The notes beneath the pieces were generated by a model that did not search any database, was not told where the DNA came from, and saw only the letters and a program-made list of their open reading frames with translations. DNA of 64,000 nucleotides from Corynebacterium lemuris (GTDB taxonomy: Bacteria; Actinomycetota; Actinomycetes; Mycobacteriales; Mycobacteriaceae), in assembly GCF_024919295.1 (NCBI RefSeq), contig NZ_JANWTC010000001.1, positions 496,001 through 560,000 on the forward strand. Reading direction: 5' to 3'. The translations under genes were made by a program, and so were the position numbers. This document shows, in pieces, positions 17,952 to 29,475 of this stretch (its first letter is position 1; every line of letters starts with the position of its first letter).

Positions 17952-18276
17952 GTGCTCTTCTCCTCAGATAAAGAAGGGTTAGACTCTGGTGACGGGGCGC
18001 CCCGCGGATCATGTGGGTCGCTCCGATGCATGGAGGAGTCTGGCTGCCAACTGTGAACAGTTGGTGTCCTGAATGTGGCCGTCTGATGACCCGGGATTGA
18101 CCGTCCGGGAAAGCACCGCTCTGACCTGCGCAAACAGTGAAGGTTAAGTGATTGTGAATTCTTGGGGCCCCGTGAAGAGGGGCTGAGCGGCGGAAACGGA
18201 GATTCACTTCTGTGGCGGACGAGGTATTCTGGTCCCGCCCGGTTGCCGATTTCCGGGCGATCCGGAGGATACAGAC
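17952..18276. promoter_or_regulatory. Divergent control region of whiB3 and sigD
   Basis: 325 bases with no gene. It holds both leaders. At 18047-18064 there is a perfect palindrome CCAACTGT-GA-ACAGTTGG, 96 bases upstream of the whiB3 start. Next to sigD, TATTCT at about 18225 is a candidate -10 and CGGAGGA precedes the GTG start. No RNA gene was recognised. Confidence 0.6.
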
Positions 18277-18870
18277 GTGAGTGATACCGACGCTGAGCTG
18301 GCAGACCTTGTGCCACTGGCCGTGGACGGCGACCGCCGCGCCCTCCAGCGCATCATGGCCATCGTCCACCCCAGGGTCCTGCGCTACGCCCGCGCACGCG
18401 TCGGAGGCGGACGTACCCCCACCCCCGAGGACATCGCCCAGGAGATCTGCCTGGCCGTGGCGACGTCGATAGGCAATTACGTGGACAAGGGCCGGCCCTT
18501 CATGGCCTTCGTCTACGGCATCGCCTTCAACAAGGTGGCCGACGCCCACCGCTCCATGGGGCGCGACCAGTCGCACCCCACCGACGACGTCCCCGACACC
18601 GGAACCGACAGGGACTCCCCCGAGGATCACGCCCTCACCGCCGACGGAAGTAACAGAGTGAGGGCGCTTCTCGATTCATTAAGTGAGAAAGCCCGCAACA
18701 TTGTCATCCTGCGCGTTTTCGTCGGCCTCTCGGCCGAGGAAACCGCGGAGATCGTGGGCAGCACTCCCGGCGCAGTGCGTGTGGCGCAGCACCGGGCGTT
18801 GAACTCGTTGCGCAAGAACCTGGACGCCCAGCAGGGGATCCAGGCACCGGAGAATCGAGGAGTGAAGTGA
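18277..18870 (+). CDS. sigD: ECF sigma factor SigD
   Basis: A 197-residue extracytoplasmic-function sigma factor. Region 2 covers roughly residues 10-95 (LVPLAVDGDRRALQRIMAIV, then EDIAQEICLAV and FMAFVYGIAFNKVADAHR). Region 4 is at about 130-185 (SEKARNIVILRVFVGLSAEE, then STPGAVRVAQHRALNSLR). SigD in mycobacteria and corynebacteria controls cell-envelope and mycolate genes. It starts with GTG 18277. Its stop overlaps the start of the anti-sigma gene, so the two are coupled. Confidence 0.93.
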   Translation: MSDTDAELADLVPLAVDGDRRALQRIMAIVHPRVLRYARARVGGGRTPTPEDIAQEICLAVATSIGNYVDKGRPFMAFVYGIAFNKVADAHRSMGRDQSHPTDDVPDTGTDRDSPEDHALTADGSNRVRALLDSLSEKARNIVILRVFVGLSAEETAEIVGSTPGAVRVAQHRALNSLRKNLDAQQGIQAPENRGVK

Positions 18871-19697
18871 TGAAGCGTCGTCAGAAGGACGCCAGCGTCG
18901 GTGATGTCACGAGCCAGCTGCAGCCGCTGGTGGATGATGACGCCTTCCTCACCGAGCTCTCCCGCGGTGTGGACCCCTCGGACGGCACCGATGAACTCGC
19001 CGCGCTCTTCCTTGAGTTGCGCGATGACGTGGAGAAGCAGATGCCGCCCGCCCCGCTCATCGAGGGGGCGGACAAGGAACCGGAGGTCGTCTCCCTGGCT
19101 TCACGACGCCGCGGGAGACAGGGTCGCCCCTTCCTCTCCGGCATCATCGGCGCCGCCGCGGCCACCCTCGTCATCGCCGGCTCGGGTTCGCTGCTCTACA
19201 ACGCCACCCCGGACTCCCCTCTGTGGGGTCTGTCCAGCACACTGTTCAGCGACCGGGCCACTGTCGTGGAACTGGCCGGCGCGCTCGAGGAGATCGACTC
19301 CCGGGCGGCTGAGGGGGACATGGACGGCACCCGCGCGCTGCTGGAGGAGGCCCGCCGCCTGCTGGCCGACGCCACGGTCGAGCGCCAGGCACCCCAGCAG
19401 GCACCGCGCGTGACCACCACGACCGTGATCCCACCCGTGGAACCTGCACCCCCCGTCACCCGGGAACCGGCCACCGAGACCGTGACCGAGACCAGCGTCC
19501 AGACCGAGACCGCCACCGTCACGGTGACACAGACCCCGCCGCCGGTGCGTCCGAACCCGCTGCCCATCCCGGTTGAACCGGCCCCGGCGCCCGCGCCGAC
19601 GAACCCGACCACCCCAGTCCCGGATCCCGGATCCCCGGACCCGGGTGATCAGGACCCGGCCCCGACCCTGGCCCCGCCGCAGATCCAGAATCCTTAG
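18870..19697 (+). CDS. rsdA: Anti-sigma-D factor RsdA
   Basis: A 275-residue single-pass membrane protein. The N-terminal cytoplasmic part (about 1-85; DDDAFLTELSRGVDPSDGTD) is the sigma-binding region. One transmembrane helix follows (FLSGIIGAAAATLVIAGSGS, about 90-110), then an extracytoplasmic part ending in a long Pro/Thr/Val-rich tail, with TETATVTVTQTPP-like repeats that may span the wall. The start ATG 18870 has GAGGAG seven bases upstream; a GTG directly before it is the alternative. Held at the membrane, it should sequester SigD until proteolysed (family knowledge). Confidence 0.88.
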   Translation: MKRRQKDASVGDVTSQLQPLVDDDAFLTELSRGVDPSDGTDELAALFLELRDDVEKQMPPAPLIEGADKEPEVVSLASRRRGRQGRPFLSGIIGAAAATLVIAGSGSLLYNATPDSPLWGLSSTLFSDRATVVELAGALEEIDSRAAEGDMDGTRALLEEARRLLADATVERQAPQQAPRVTTTTVIPPVEPAPPVTREPATETVTETSVQTETATVTVTQTPPPVRPNPLPIPVEPAPAPAPTNPTTPVPDPGSPDPGDQDPAPTLAPPQIQNP

Positions 19698-19716
19698 ACG
19701 CGGAGAGCCCGTGAGA

Positions 19717-20070
19717 TCAGCGGGCGTTCAGCCCGTCGAGGAAACCGGCGGCGTAGTCCCAGGGGACGTAAGCGGTGACATCGGGTTCCACGGAGGGCTC
19801 GTGCACGGGCGCGAGGTCCCCGGCGAGGGTGGCTGCCATGTTGGCGGCCATGATGTCCCAGTCGTAGTAATGGAAGTCATCGCAGTCCTCGCAGAGGAAG
19901 AAGATACCGAGGATCCCCCGCGGTGCGAGTTCCTTCCGGAATCTGGCCACCAGGGCCAGGTCCTGGGTGATGCCTGCGCGCTCCTCGTCGGACAGCGGCG
20001 GAGCGGGCTCGTCGGGGTCCAGGAAGGACGCCGGATCGTTCGGATCGTCGGCGAACGGGTCGAGCGGCAT
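19717..20070 (-). CDS. DUF5319 family protein
   Basis: A 117-residue soluble acidic protein of unknown function, conserved in actinobacteria next to sigD/guaB. Features: PLDPFADDPNDPASFLDPD at the N-terminus, then LCEDCDDFHYYDWD in the middle with two cysteines, and PWDYAAGFLDGL near the end. I start at ATG 20070 because TACAAC lies about seven bases upstream as a possible leaderless -10. The frame continues to ATG 20118 and 20124 without a clear ribosome site. It converges with rsdA. Confidence 0.78.
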   Translation of the reverse strand: MPLDPFADDPNDPASFLDPDEPAPPLSDEERAGITQDLALVARFRKELAPRGILGIFFLCEDCDDFHYYDWDIMAANMAATLAGDLAPVHEPSVEPDVTAYVPWDYAAGFLDGLNAR

Positions 20071-20138
20071 CTGGGAGTTGTAGTTCACACCGGCCACACT
20101 ATTGTGGACCGGCCTCATGGGCAATTCCCCGCCGCTAA

Positions 20139-21731
<1,593 letters not shown>

Positions 21732-21750
21732 TTCCTCCCGCCTGAGACAG

Positions 21751-21786
21751 CAGACCGCCCGCGCCGAGCCTGGTGCGGGCGGTCTG
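21751..21786 (+). terminator. Terminator-like hairpin between guaB and guaB3
   Basis: Arms CAGACCGCCCGC (21751-21762) and GCGGGCGGTCTG (21775-21786) with a 12-base loop and a following CTCTTTG. It begins 19 bases after the guaB stop and would limit read-through into guaB3. Confidence 0.8.
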
Positions 21787-21879
21787 CTCTTTGCCCACCG
21801 ACCCCCAGGCTGTCGGCCGGGGTGTCAGGGGTGCGGTAGAGTTGACCTCCGAAATCACCCGCGAGGATCGGAGCAGTAC

Positions 21880-23019
21880 ATGCGCGACTACGTCGAGATC
21901 GGTGTGGGCCGGGAGGCCCGCCGTACCTACAGCCTGGAGGACATCTCCATCGTCCCCTCCCGGCGCACCCGTTCCTCCAAGGACGTCGACACCACGTGGA
22001 ACATCGACGCCTACACCTTCGACATCCCCGTCATGTCGCATCCCACGGATGCCCTGGCCAGCCCGGAGTTCGTCATCGAGATGTACCGCCAGGGCGGCCT
22101 GGGCGTCATCAATGCCGAGGGACTCTGGGGCCGCCACGCGGATCTCGACGCCGCCGTCGACCGGGTCATCAGTGCCGTCACCGGGGGGGACGCCTTCGAC
22201 GGCGGTGCTGCCGCGATCGCCGCGCTGCAGGAGCTGCACTCCGCCCCGATCGACGATGACCTGCTGGCCGAGCGCATCGGCGAGGTCCGGGCCTCGGGAG
22301 CCACCGTCGCGGTGCGCGTCAGTCCGCAGCGGGCCCGCGAGCTCGCCCCGAAGGTGATCCAGGCCGGCGCGGAGCTGCTGGTCATCCAGGGCACGATGAT
22401 CTCCGCGGAGCACGTCGCCGAGGGCGGTGAGCCGCTGAACCTCAAGGAGTTCATCGGTTCCCTCGAGGTGCCGGTCATCGCCGGCGGCGTCGCCGATTAC
22501 ACCACTGCGCTGCACCTCATGCGCACCGGCGCGGCGGGTGTCATCGTCGGCGGCGGCCCCAACACCAACCAGCTCGCGCTGGGCATCGAGGTCCCCATGG
22601 CGACCGCCATCGCCGACGTCGCCGCGGCCCGCCGCGAGTACCTCGACGAAACCGGTGGCCGCTACGTCCACATCATCGCCGACGGGGAGATCGAGAATTC
22701 CGGTGACGTGGCCAAGGCCATCGCCTGCGGCGCCGACGCTGTGATGCTGGGTACTCCGCTGGCCACCGCCACGGAGGCCGCCGGCCGCGGCACCTTCTGG
22801 CCGGCCGTTGCCGCGCACCCGCGTTTTCCCCGCGGCATCGTCCAGGACCTGCGTTCCCTGTTGGATGACACCGCCACCCTGGAGACCGTCCTCAACGGCC
22901 CCTCGACCGACCCCTTCGGCTATCAGAACATCGTCGGTGGTCTGCGCCGCGCGATGGCCAAGTGCGGCTACACCGACCTGAAGAGCTTCCAGAAGGTCGG
23001 CCTGGCGGTCAATCTCTAG
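21880..23019 (+). CDS. guaB3: IMP dehydrogenase-like protein GuaB3
   Basis: A 379-residue IMPDH-family barrel without CBS domains, a paralogue conserved in actinobacteria. It keeps the barrel start (YSLEDISIVPSRRTRSSKD) and phosphate-binding segments (GVIVGGGPNTNQLALG, then ADGEIENSGDVAKAI). The catalytic loop Cys of GuaB is absent, so classical IMP oxidation is unlikely, and its role is unsettled. ATG 21880. The stop overlaps that of the convergent TetR gene by four bases. A separate promoter is likely because of the upstream terminator. Confidence 0.93.
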   Translation: MRDYVEIGVGREARRTYSLEDISIVPSRRTRSSKDVDTTWNIDAYTFDIPVMSHPTDALASPEFVIEMYRQGGLGVINAEGLWGRHADLDAAVDRVISAVTGGDAFDGGAAAIAALQELHSAPIDDDLLAERIGEVRASGATVAVRVSPQRARELAPKVIQAGAELLVIQGTMISAEHVAEGGEPLNLKEFIGSLEVPVIAGGVADYTTALHLMRTGAAGVIVGGGPNTNQLALGIEVPMATAIADVAAARREYLDETGGRYVHIIADGEIENSGDVAKAIACGADAVMLGTPLATATEAAGRGTFWPAVAAHPRFPRGIVQDLRSLLDDTATLETVLNGPSTDPFGYQNIVGGLRRAMAKCGYTDLKSFQKVGLAVNL

Positions 23020-23780
23020 TTCTGCCGCAGCCGGGCCTCAATGCCGTCGAGGATGACCTCGAGGCCGAACTCGAAGATGGCCCGGTGGCTGGTGATGGAC
23101 GAGTAGGCGGTACCCACCGCCTGTCCCACCCGGCCGGAGATCGGGAACTCATCGGCCGGCATGACCTCCGCGAGGATGGGTCCGTGGACGTTCCACCATT
23201 CCAGGTCGGTGATTCCGGAACCTTCCGCCAGCTGCCGGGCCGTGATGGCGTTGGCGGCGTTGGCCGCCGCGTGTGATTCGATCAGCGAGATCGCGTGGTC
23301 CATGGCGATGTCGTCGAGACCACAGCCCTCGACTGCCGCCAGCTCCCACTCGTAGCGCGCCGAGATGCCCGGCCCGATCCAGGGTCTGTGGCTCCGGCTC
23401 TGCAGCAGCCACGGGTGCCGGTGGTATTCCTCCCAGAGCAGTTGCGCGAGGGTGCGCAGCCGCTCCCGCAGTTCCCCCGCGTGTCCCGGCAGCGGTGTGC
23501 GCCCGACGACCTGGTCGATCATCAGGCCGATCAGTTCGCCGCGGCCGGGGACGTAGGTGTAGAGCGATGTGGCGGAGGTGCCCAGCTCCTCGGCGAGCCG
23601 GCGCATGGAGAACGTCTCCAGCCCCTCCCGGTCCGCCAGGGCGATGGCGGCGTCGATGACCTGGTCCAGGCTCAGCTTCTTCCGGGGTCCGCGGGCCCCC
23701 TCCTCCTCGCCCAGCCGGTGGCGCCACAGCAGGCGCAGCATGCGGGTGGGATCTCCGGTCTTCTCTTTCTCGGACGACAT
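23016..23780 (-). CDS. TetR-family transcriptional regulator
   Basis: A 254-residue repressor. An extra basic N-terminal stretch (about 1-35) precedes the TetR helix-turn-helix (IDAAIALADREGLETFSMRR, then LAEELGTSATSLYTYV). The C-terminal part fits the TetR_C ligand domain seen in drug-responsive regulators. It is divergent from the two-gene ABC exporter at 23854 across a 73-base gap, so it probably represses that operon and itself. ATG 23780. Confidence 0.88.
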   Translation of the reverse strand: MSSEKEKTGDPTRMLRLLWRHRLGEEEGARGPRKKLSLDQVIDAAIALADREGLETFSMRRLAEELGTSATSLYTYVPGRGELIGLMIDQVVGRTPLPGHAGELRERLRTLAQLLWEEYHRHPWLLQSRSHRPWIGPGISARYEWELAAVEGCGLDDIAMDHAISLIESHAAANAANAITARQLAEGSGITDLEWWNVHGPILAEVMPADEFPISGRVGQAVGTAYSSITSHRAIFEFGLEVILDGIEARLRQN

Positions 23781-23853
23781 ATTGACAGTTTAGTCCGAAC
23801 GGCGTACGTTGAATCCCCCAAACTCCGTACACTGTTAATAGTTAGGTGGCGTG
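23781..23853. promoter_or_regulatory. Divergent TetR/ABC exporter control region
   Basis: A short AT-rich region for this genome. ACAGT (about 23786) and ACTGT (about 23829) halves and two GTAC-containing segments (about 23803 and 23823) flank its centre in an imperfect inverted arrangement. TTAATAGTT at about 23833 may hold the exporter -10. A TetR operator is expected here, but no single clean palindrome stands out. Confidence 0.4.
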
Positions 23854-24783
23854 ATGACATCACCGACAACCCGAGCCCCGGCCATCCGCGCCCGGGGAGT
23901 GGTGAAGAATTTCGGGGGCACACGTGCCCTCGACGGCCTCGACCTCGAGGTCAGGGCGGGCTCCGTACACGGTCTCCTCGGGCCCAACGGTGCCGGGAAA
24001 TCCACTGTCGTGGGCGTGCTGGCCACCCTGCTGGCCCCCGATGCCGGTACCGCTGAGGTGGCGGGCGTCGATGTGCGCCGCGGACGGGAGTTGCGCCGCC
24101 ATATCGGACTGGTCGGCCAGCACTCGGCCGTCGACGAGATCCTCGGCGGCCGCCAGAACCTCGTCATGTTCGGTCGGCTCTCCGGACTGCGTAAGGCTGC
24201 CGCACAGCGCCGCGCCGAGGAGCTTCTCCATACCTTCGACCTGGTCGAGGCCGCAGCAAGGCCCGTGGCCACGTATTCCGGTGGTATGCGCCGCCGCCTC
24301 GACATTGCCGCCGGACTCATCCTCGAACCCGACGTGCTCTTCCTCGACGAACCCACCACCGGCCTCGATCCCCGTGGCCGCATCGACGTGTGGAACCTCA
24401 TCACCGGTATCGCCGCCCGCGGCACCACCGTCCTGCTGACCACCCAACACCTTGAGGAGGCCGACCAGCTGGCCGACCGTATCTCCATCATGAAGGCCGG
24501 GCGGATCATCGCCGAGGACACCCCGGCTGCACTCAAAAGCCAGCACGGCGGCGACCGCGTGGAGATCACCGTCCCCCGCGACCTGGACCGGCTCCCCGGT
24601 GCTTTCATGATTACGGACGAGGATGCGGGCGTCGTCACGTACCCGGCCCCGGGCGGGGCCCGCGACCTCATCGAGGTGGTCCGGCTTCTCGACGCCGCCG
24701 GCATCACCCCCGAGGACATCTCCCTGCGCCGCCCCACACTCGACGAGGTATTCCTCGCCCTGACCGAGAAGGAGGAGGCATGA
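23854..24783 (+). CDS. ABC transporter ATP-binding protein, drug-exporter (DrrA) type
   Basis: A 309-residue ATPase. Walker A is GPNGAGKSTVVG, the signature motif YSGGMRRRLDIAAGL, Walker B VLFLDEPTTGLDPRG, and the switch TTQHLEEADQLADR. The C-terminal 80 residues match the DrrA-type extension. Such proteins drive export of hydrophobic drugs or lipids with a separate permease, here encoded immediately downstream with a four-base overlap (ATGA). ATG 23854; a GTG stands one codon upstream. Regulated, by position, by the divergent TetR protein. Confidence 0.92.
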   Translation: MTSPTTRAPAIRARGVVKNFGGTRALDGLDLEVRAGSVHGLLGPNGAGKSTVVGVLATLLAPDAGTAEVAGVDVRRGRELRRHIGLVGQHSAVDEILGGRQNLVMFGRLSGLRKAAAQRRAEELLHTFDLVEAAARPVATYSGGMRRRLDIAAGLILEPDVLFLDEPTTGLDPRGRIDVWNLITGIAARGTTVLLTTQHLEEADQLADRISIMKAGRIIAEDTPAALKSQHGGDRVEITVPRDLDRLPGAFMITDEDAGVVTYPAPGGARDLIEVVRLLDAAGITPEDISLRRPTLDEVFLALTEKEEA

Positions 24784-25562
24784 CCATCATCAGAAACGGA
24801 TGGGTCCTGACGCTGCGTGAACTGGCCCACTGGGCCCGCCAGCCCTGGACCCCGGTCTTCAACCTGCTGTTCACCATCATGCTGCTGCTGATGTTCGCCT
24901 TCATCTTCGGCGGTTCCATCCAGCTGCCCGGCGGCGGGGACTACATCCAGTTCCTCCTGCCCGGCATGATGGCCCTGGCGATGATGTTCGGTGTGGAATC
25001 CACCACCCTGGCCATGGCCACTGATGCCCGCAGGGGCATCACCGACCGCTTCCGCTCCCTGCCCATCGGCGACGCGGCCGTCTCCCTCGGCCGGGTCGGT
25101 GCCGACCTGATCAGCTCGGCAGTGGAACTGCTCATCCTCGTGGTCGGCGGGCTGCTGCTCGGCTGGCGTATCACCGGCTCCCTGCCGGCCGCGGCCCTGG
25201 CCGTCGCGCTGCTGCTCTGGCTGCGCTTCGCCGTGCTGTGGATCGGGATATTCCTGGCCCTGACCATCGGCCGCAATGAGGGTGCCACGATGATGGTGCA
25301 GGTGCTCGTGTGGCCCGTCGGCTTCCTGTCGAACGTCTTCGTCTCCCCGGAGTTCATGCCCTCCTGGCTGGGCGCGGTGGCGGCGTGGAACCCGGTCTCG
25401 GCCACCGCGACGGCCGTACGCGAACTCTTTGCCAACCCCACCGGCGTGACCTCCGGGTGGCTGGCCGAACACGCGGTCACCGCAGCCATGATCTGGCCTG
25501 CTGTCCTGGTGGCGGTCTTCCTGCCGCTGTCCGCCAGGGCCTGGCGGCGGCTGCGGAAATAG
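24780..25562 (+). CDS. ABC-2 type permease, DrrB-like
   Basis: A 260-residue membrane protein with about six helices: LLFTIMLLLMFAFIFGGSI, FLLPGMMALAMMFGV, LLILVVGGLLLGW, and VLVWPVGFLSNVFVSPEFMP, the conserved ABC-2 segment ahead of the last loop. It pairs with the ATPase upstream, whose stop overlaps its ATG. The substrate is unknown; drug or lipid export is inferred from the family and the TetR neighbour. A 39-base gap separates it from the next permease gene. Confidence 0.9.
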   Translation: MTIIRNGWVLTLRELAHWARQPWTPVFNLLFTIMLLLMFAFIFGGSIQLPGGGDYIQFLLPGMMALAMMFGVESTTLAMATDARRGITDRFRSLPIGDAAVSLGRVGADLISSAVELLILVVGGLLLGWRITGSLPAAALAVALLLWLRFAVLWIGIFLALTIGRNEGATMMVQVLVWPVGFLSNVFVSPEFMPSWLGAVAAWNPVSATATAVRELFANPTGVTSGWLAEHAVTAAMIWPAVLVAVFLPLSARAWRRLRK

Positions 25563-25601
25563 GGTGTTGACTTTGCGGCGGACAGGCGTAATTTCCTCGG
25601 T

Positions 25602-27440
25602 GTGACCACCCATTCCGGTGCCGTCCGCCGGGACCTGTTCGCCGCAGCTCCGAAGAAGACGGAACGGACCTACCCCTGGTGGAAGGTCATGTGCCTGTCA
25701 GGCGTGGACTACTTCTCCACGCTCGGTTACCAGCCCGGCATCGCGATTCTCGCGGCCGGTGCCCTGGCACCTGTCGCCACTGTCGTTCTCGTCCTGGTGA
25801 CCCTGTTCGGTGCGGTACCCGTCTACCGGAAGGTCGCCGGGCACTCCCCGCACGGACTGGGGTCGATCGCCCTCATGGAGCGCCTGGTCAGCGGGTGGGC
25901 GGGCAAACTCCTGGTGTTGCTTCTGCTCGGTTTCGCCATGACCGACTTCATGATCACCATCACCCTGTCCTCGGCGGATGCCGCCACCCACATCCTCCAC
26001 TCCACCGAATCCCCACTGCTCATCCCCGTCACCCTGGGTCTCATCCTGGCCCTGGCCGCTGTATTCTTCCGCGGCTTCCGGGAGGCGGTCGGGGTGGCGG
26101 TGGTCCTCGTGGCAGCCTACCTCTCCCTGTCTGCGGTGGTCATCGGCGTGGGCCTGCGGCAGCTGGTGACCGGCCCCGGGCACGTCACCGACTGGTGGCA
26201 CGGACTGCTGGCCCAGCAGTCGAACCCCTGGCTGCTGCTGGCCCTGGCGGTGATCGTCTTCCCGAAACTCGCCCTCGGCCTCTCCGGCTTCGAGACCGGT
26301 GTTTCCGTCATGCCCCTGATCCGGGCCACCGACCTGGCCACACGGATCCGCGACGCCCGCCGACTGCTGCTGACCAGCGCCCTGATCATGTGCACCTTCC
26401 TCATCACCTCCTCGGTTGTGGTGGCCATGCTCATCCCGGCGGCGGAGTTCGGCCCCGGTGGCACCGCCGATGGCCGCGCGCTGGCCTGGCTGGCGCATGA
26501 GTATCTGGGACAGTGGTTCGGCACCGTCTACGACTGGGTGACCGTGGGCATCCTCTGGTTCGCAGGGGCCTCCGCCATGGCCGGCCTGCTCGCCCTCCTG
26601 CCGCGCTACCTGCCCCGCTTCGGCATGGCCCCCGAGTGGGCTCGCCGCTCCCGGCCCATGGTGACGGTACTCACCGTCATCGCCGTGCTCATCACCCTCG
26701 CCTTCGGGGCGAGCGTCGACGCCCAGTCCGGCGCCTACGCCACCGGCGTGCTGGTGGTGCTCGTCTCCGGGGCGGTGGGCGTCACCCTGCTCAGCCACGG
26801 TCGGGAGCGGATCCTCGCCGCCGTGACCACCGCAGTGCTCTCCGCGACACTGGCGGCGAACATCATCGAGCGCCCTGACGGTGTCCGGGTGGCCGCCTTC
26901 TTCATCATCGGGGTGACGGCCACCTCGATCATCTCGCGGGCCTGGCGTTCCTTCGAACTCCGCGACGTCGGTGTCATCTTCGATCCGGCAGCCGAGCACA
27001 TCCTCGCAGCCCATACGACGGGTACCCGGCTCGCGCTCGTCCCGGCTGCCCCGGGTGGGGATCTCGCACTGAAGTCGCGGCGCATCCGCCAGTCCAACCA
27101 CCTGCAGGATGAATCGCTGCTCATCCTGGAGATCGAGGTGGCTGACCCGTCGGTGTTCGCGGAGAAGCTCCGGGTCCGGGGCACCTCCCACGACGAACTC
27201 TCGGTGCTGAATGTGAGTGCCGCCAGCGTCCCCAATGCTGTGGCCGTGATCGCCCTGGAGATCCGCGATCTCACCGGGGTCACCCCCGACATCTACTTCG
27301 AATGGGCGCCCGGCAACCCGCTGCGTGACATGCTGCGTTTCCTGGCGCTCGGTCGAGGGCAGAACGCCACCGTGACCCGGGAGATCCTGCGCAGACACAT
27401 CCCGGAGGAGCGGGACCGGCCCACCATCCACGTCAGTTAG
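25602..27440 (+). CDS. APC-superfamily-like permease with C-terminal soluble domain
   Basis: A 612-residue integral membrane protein. About twelve helices lie in residues 35-450, starting with [20 protein letters not shown], a strongly conserved first helix in this family. A cytoplasmic domain of about 150 residues follows ([20 protein letters not shown], then [14 protein letters not shown]). The fold looks like an amino-acid/polyamine/organocation (APC) transporter, perhaps for potassium or amino acids; the substrate is not readable. GTG start 25602. It lies between the ABC exporter and guaA on the same strand. Confidence 0.75.
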   Translation: MTTHSGAVRRDLFAAAPKKTERTYPWWKVMCLSGVDYFSTLGYQPGIAILAAGALAPVATVVLVLVTLFGAVPVYRKVAGHSPHGLGSIALMERLVSGWAGKLLVLLLLGFAMTDFMITITLSSADAATHILHSTESPLLIPVTLGLILALAAVFFRGFREAVGVAVVLVAAYLSLSAVVIGVGLRQLVTGPGHVTDWWHGLLAQQSNPWLLLALAVIVFPKLALGLSGFETGVSVMPLIRATDLATRIRDARRLLLTSALIMCTFLITSSVVVAMLIPAAEFGPGGTADGRALAWLAHEYLGQWFGTVYDWVTVGILWFAGASAMAGLLALLPRYLPRFGMAPEWARRSRPMVTVLTVIAVLITLAFGASVDAQSGAYATGVLVVLVSGAVGVTLLSHGRERILAAVTTAVLSATLAANIIERPDGVRVAAFFIIGVTATSIISRAWRSFELRDVGVIFDPAAEHILAAHTTGTRLALVPAAPGGDLALKSRRIRQSNHLQDESLLILEIEVADPSVFAEKLRVRGTSHDELSVLNVSAASVPNAVAVIALEIRDLTGVTPDIYFEWAPGNPLRDMLRFLALGRGQNATVTREILRRHIPEERDRPTIHVS

Positions 27441-27472
27441 GACTGGGGGAGCGGCGTAGTAGGATCGAAGCC

Positions 27473-29035
<1,563 letters not shown>

Positions 29036-29051
29036 AACTCCGGCTCTGAGA

Positions 29052-29096
29052 AGATGCGGTGGCCAGCCTTCAGGGTTGGTCACCGCATCTGCTTTT
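29052..29096 (+). terminator. Rho-independent terminator after guaA
   Basis: Arms AGATGCGGTGGCCA (29052-29065) and TGGTCACCGCATCT (29077-29090), nearly perfect, followed by GCTTTT. It begins 17 bases after the guaA stop. Confidence 0.9.
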
Positions 29097-29475
29097 CCGG
29101 GGAGCCTGTCGACGCCCTGCGCGAAACTTTTTTGAGCCATCCGCCGGGCAGTGTCCCCCTGCGGCACTAAACTCCGACGGGTTGGTTCCATCAGCAGGTT
29201 GCGCTGATGGAGGAAGGCGTCCGGAACCGGGGATTCGGCAGGAGGATCCGTGGGGCTCTGGACTTCAGCGGGGATGAAAGGGTCGATCTCGACGATGTCG
29301 TCTCCGTGTCGTCGACCATGCGTTGGAGTCCAGCAACATGGAGGAGCTGGGACTTGGCCTCGAGAGCATCATCAGGCTGGCCGAATCATCGCCTTTTCGG
29401 GATCTGGCTTCCATCGATGCGACGGCGGTAGCCCTCGGTGACCCGGATCATGAGTGGGACTTCTGACGGGATTTT
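29097..29475. other. Intergenic region with a possible gene remnant
   Basis: About 380 bases between the guaA terminator and the convergent DUF2252 gene. A small hairpin (CCATCAGC 29188-29195, GCTGATGG 29203-29210) precedes the broken frame described at 29207-29466. Nothing else is recognised: no tRNA and no repeat. Confidence 0.5.
29207..29466 (+). pseudogene. Possible frameshifted small gene
   Basis: One frame from ATG 29207 reads like protein up to about 29305 (RGALDFSGDERVDLDDVV). Another frame reads like protein from about 29305 to the stop at 29466 (VVDHALESSNMEELGLG, then LAESSPFRDLASIDATAVAL and DPDHEWDF). Joining them by one shift near 29305 gives a single acidic protein of about 86 residues. 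The second part alone could be a 42-residue ORF from ATG 29338. No family was recognised; coding status rests only on amino-acid composition. Confidence 0.35.
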
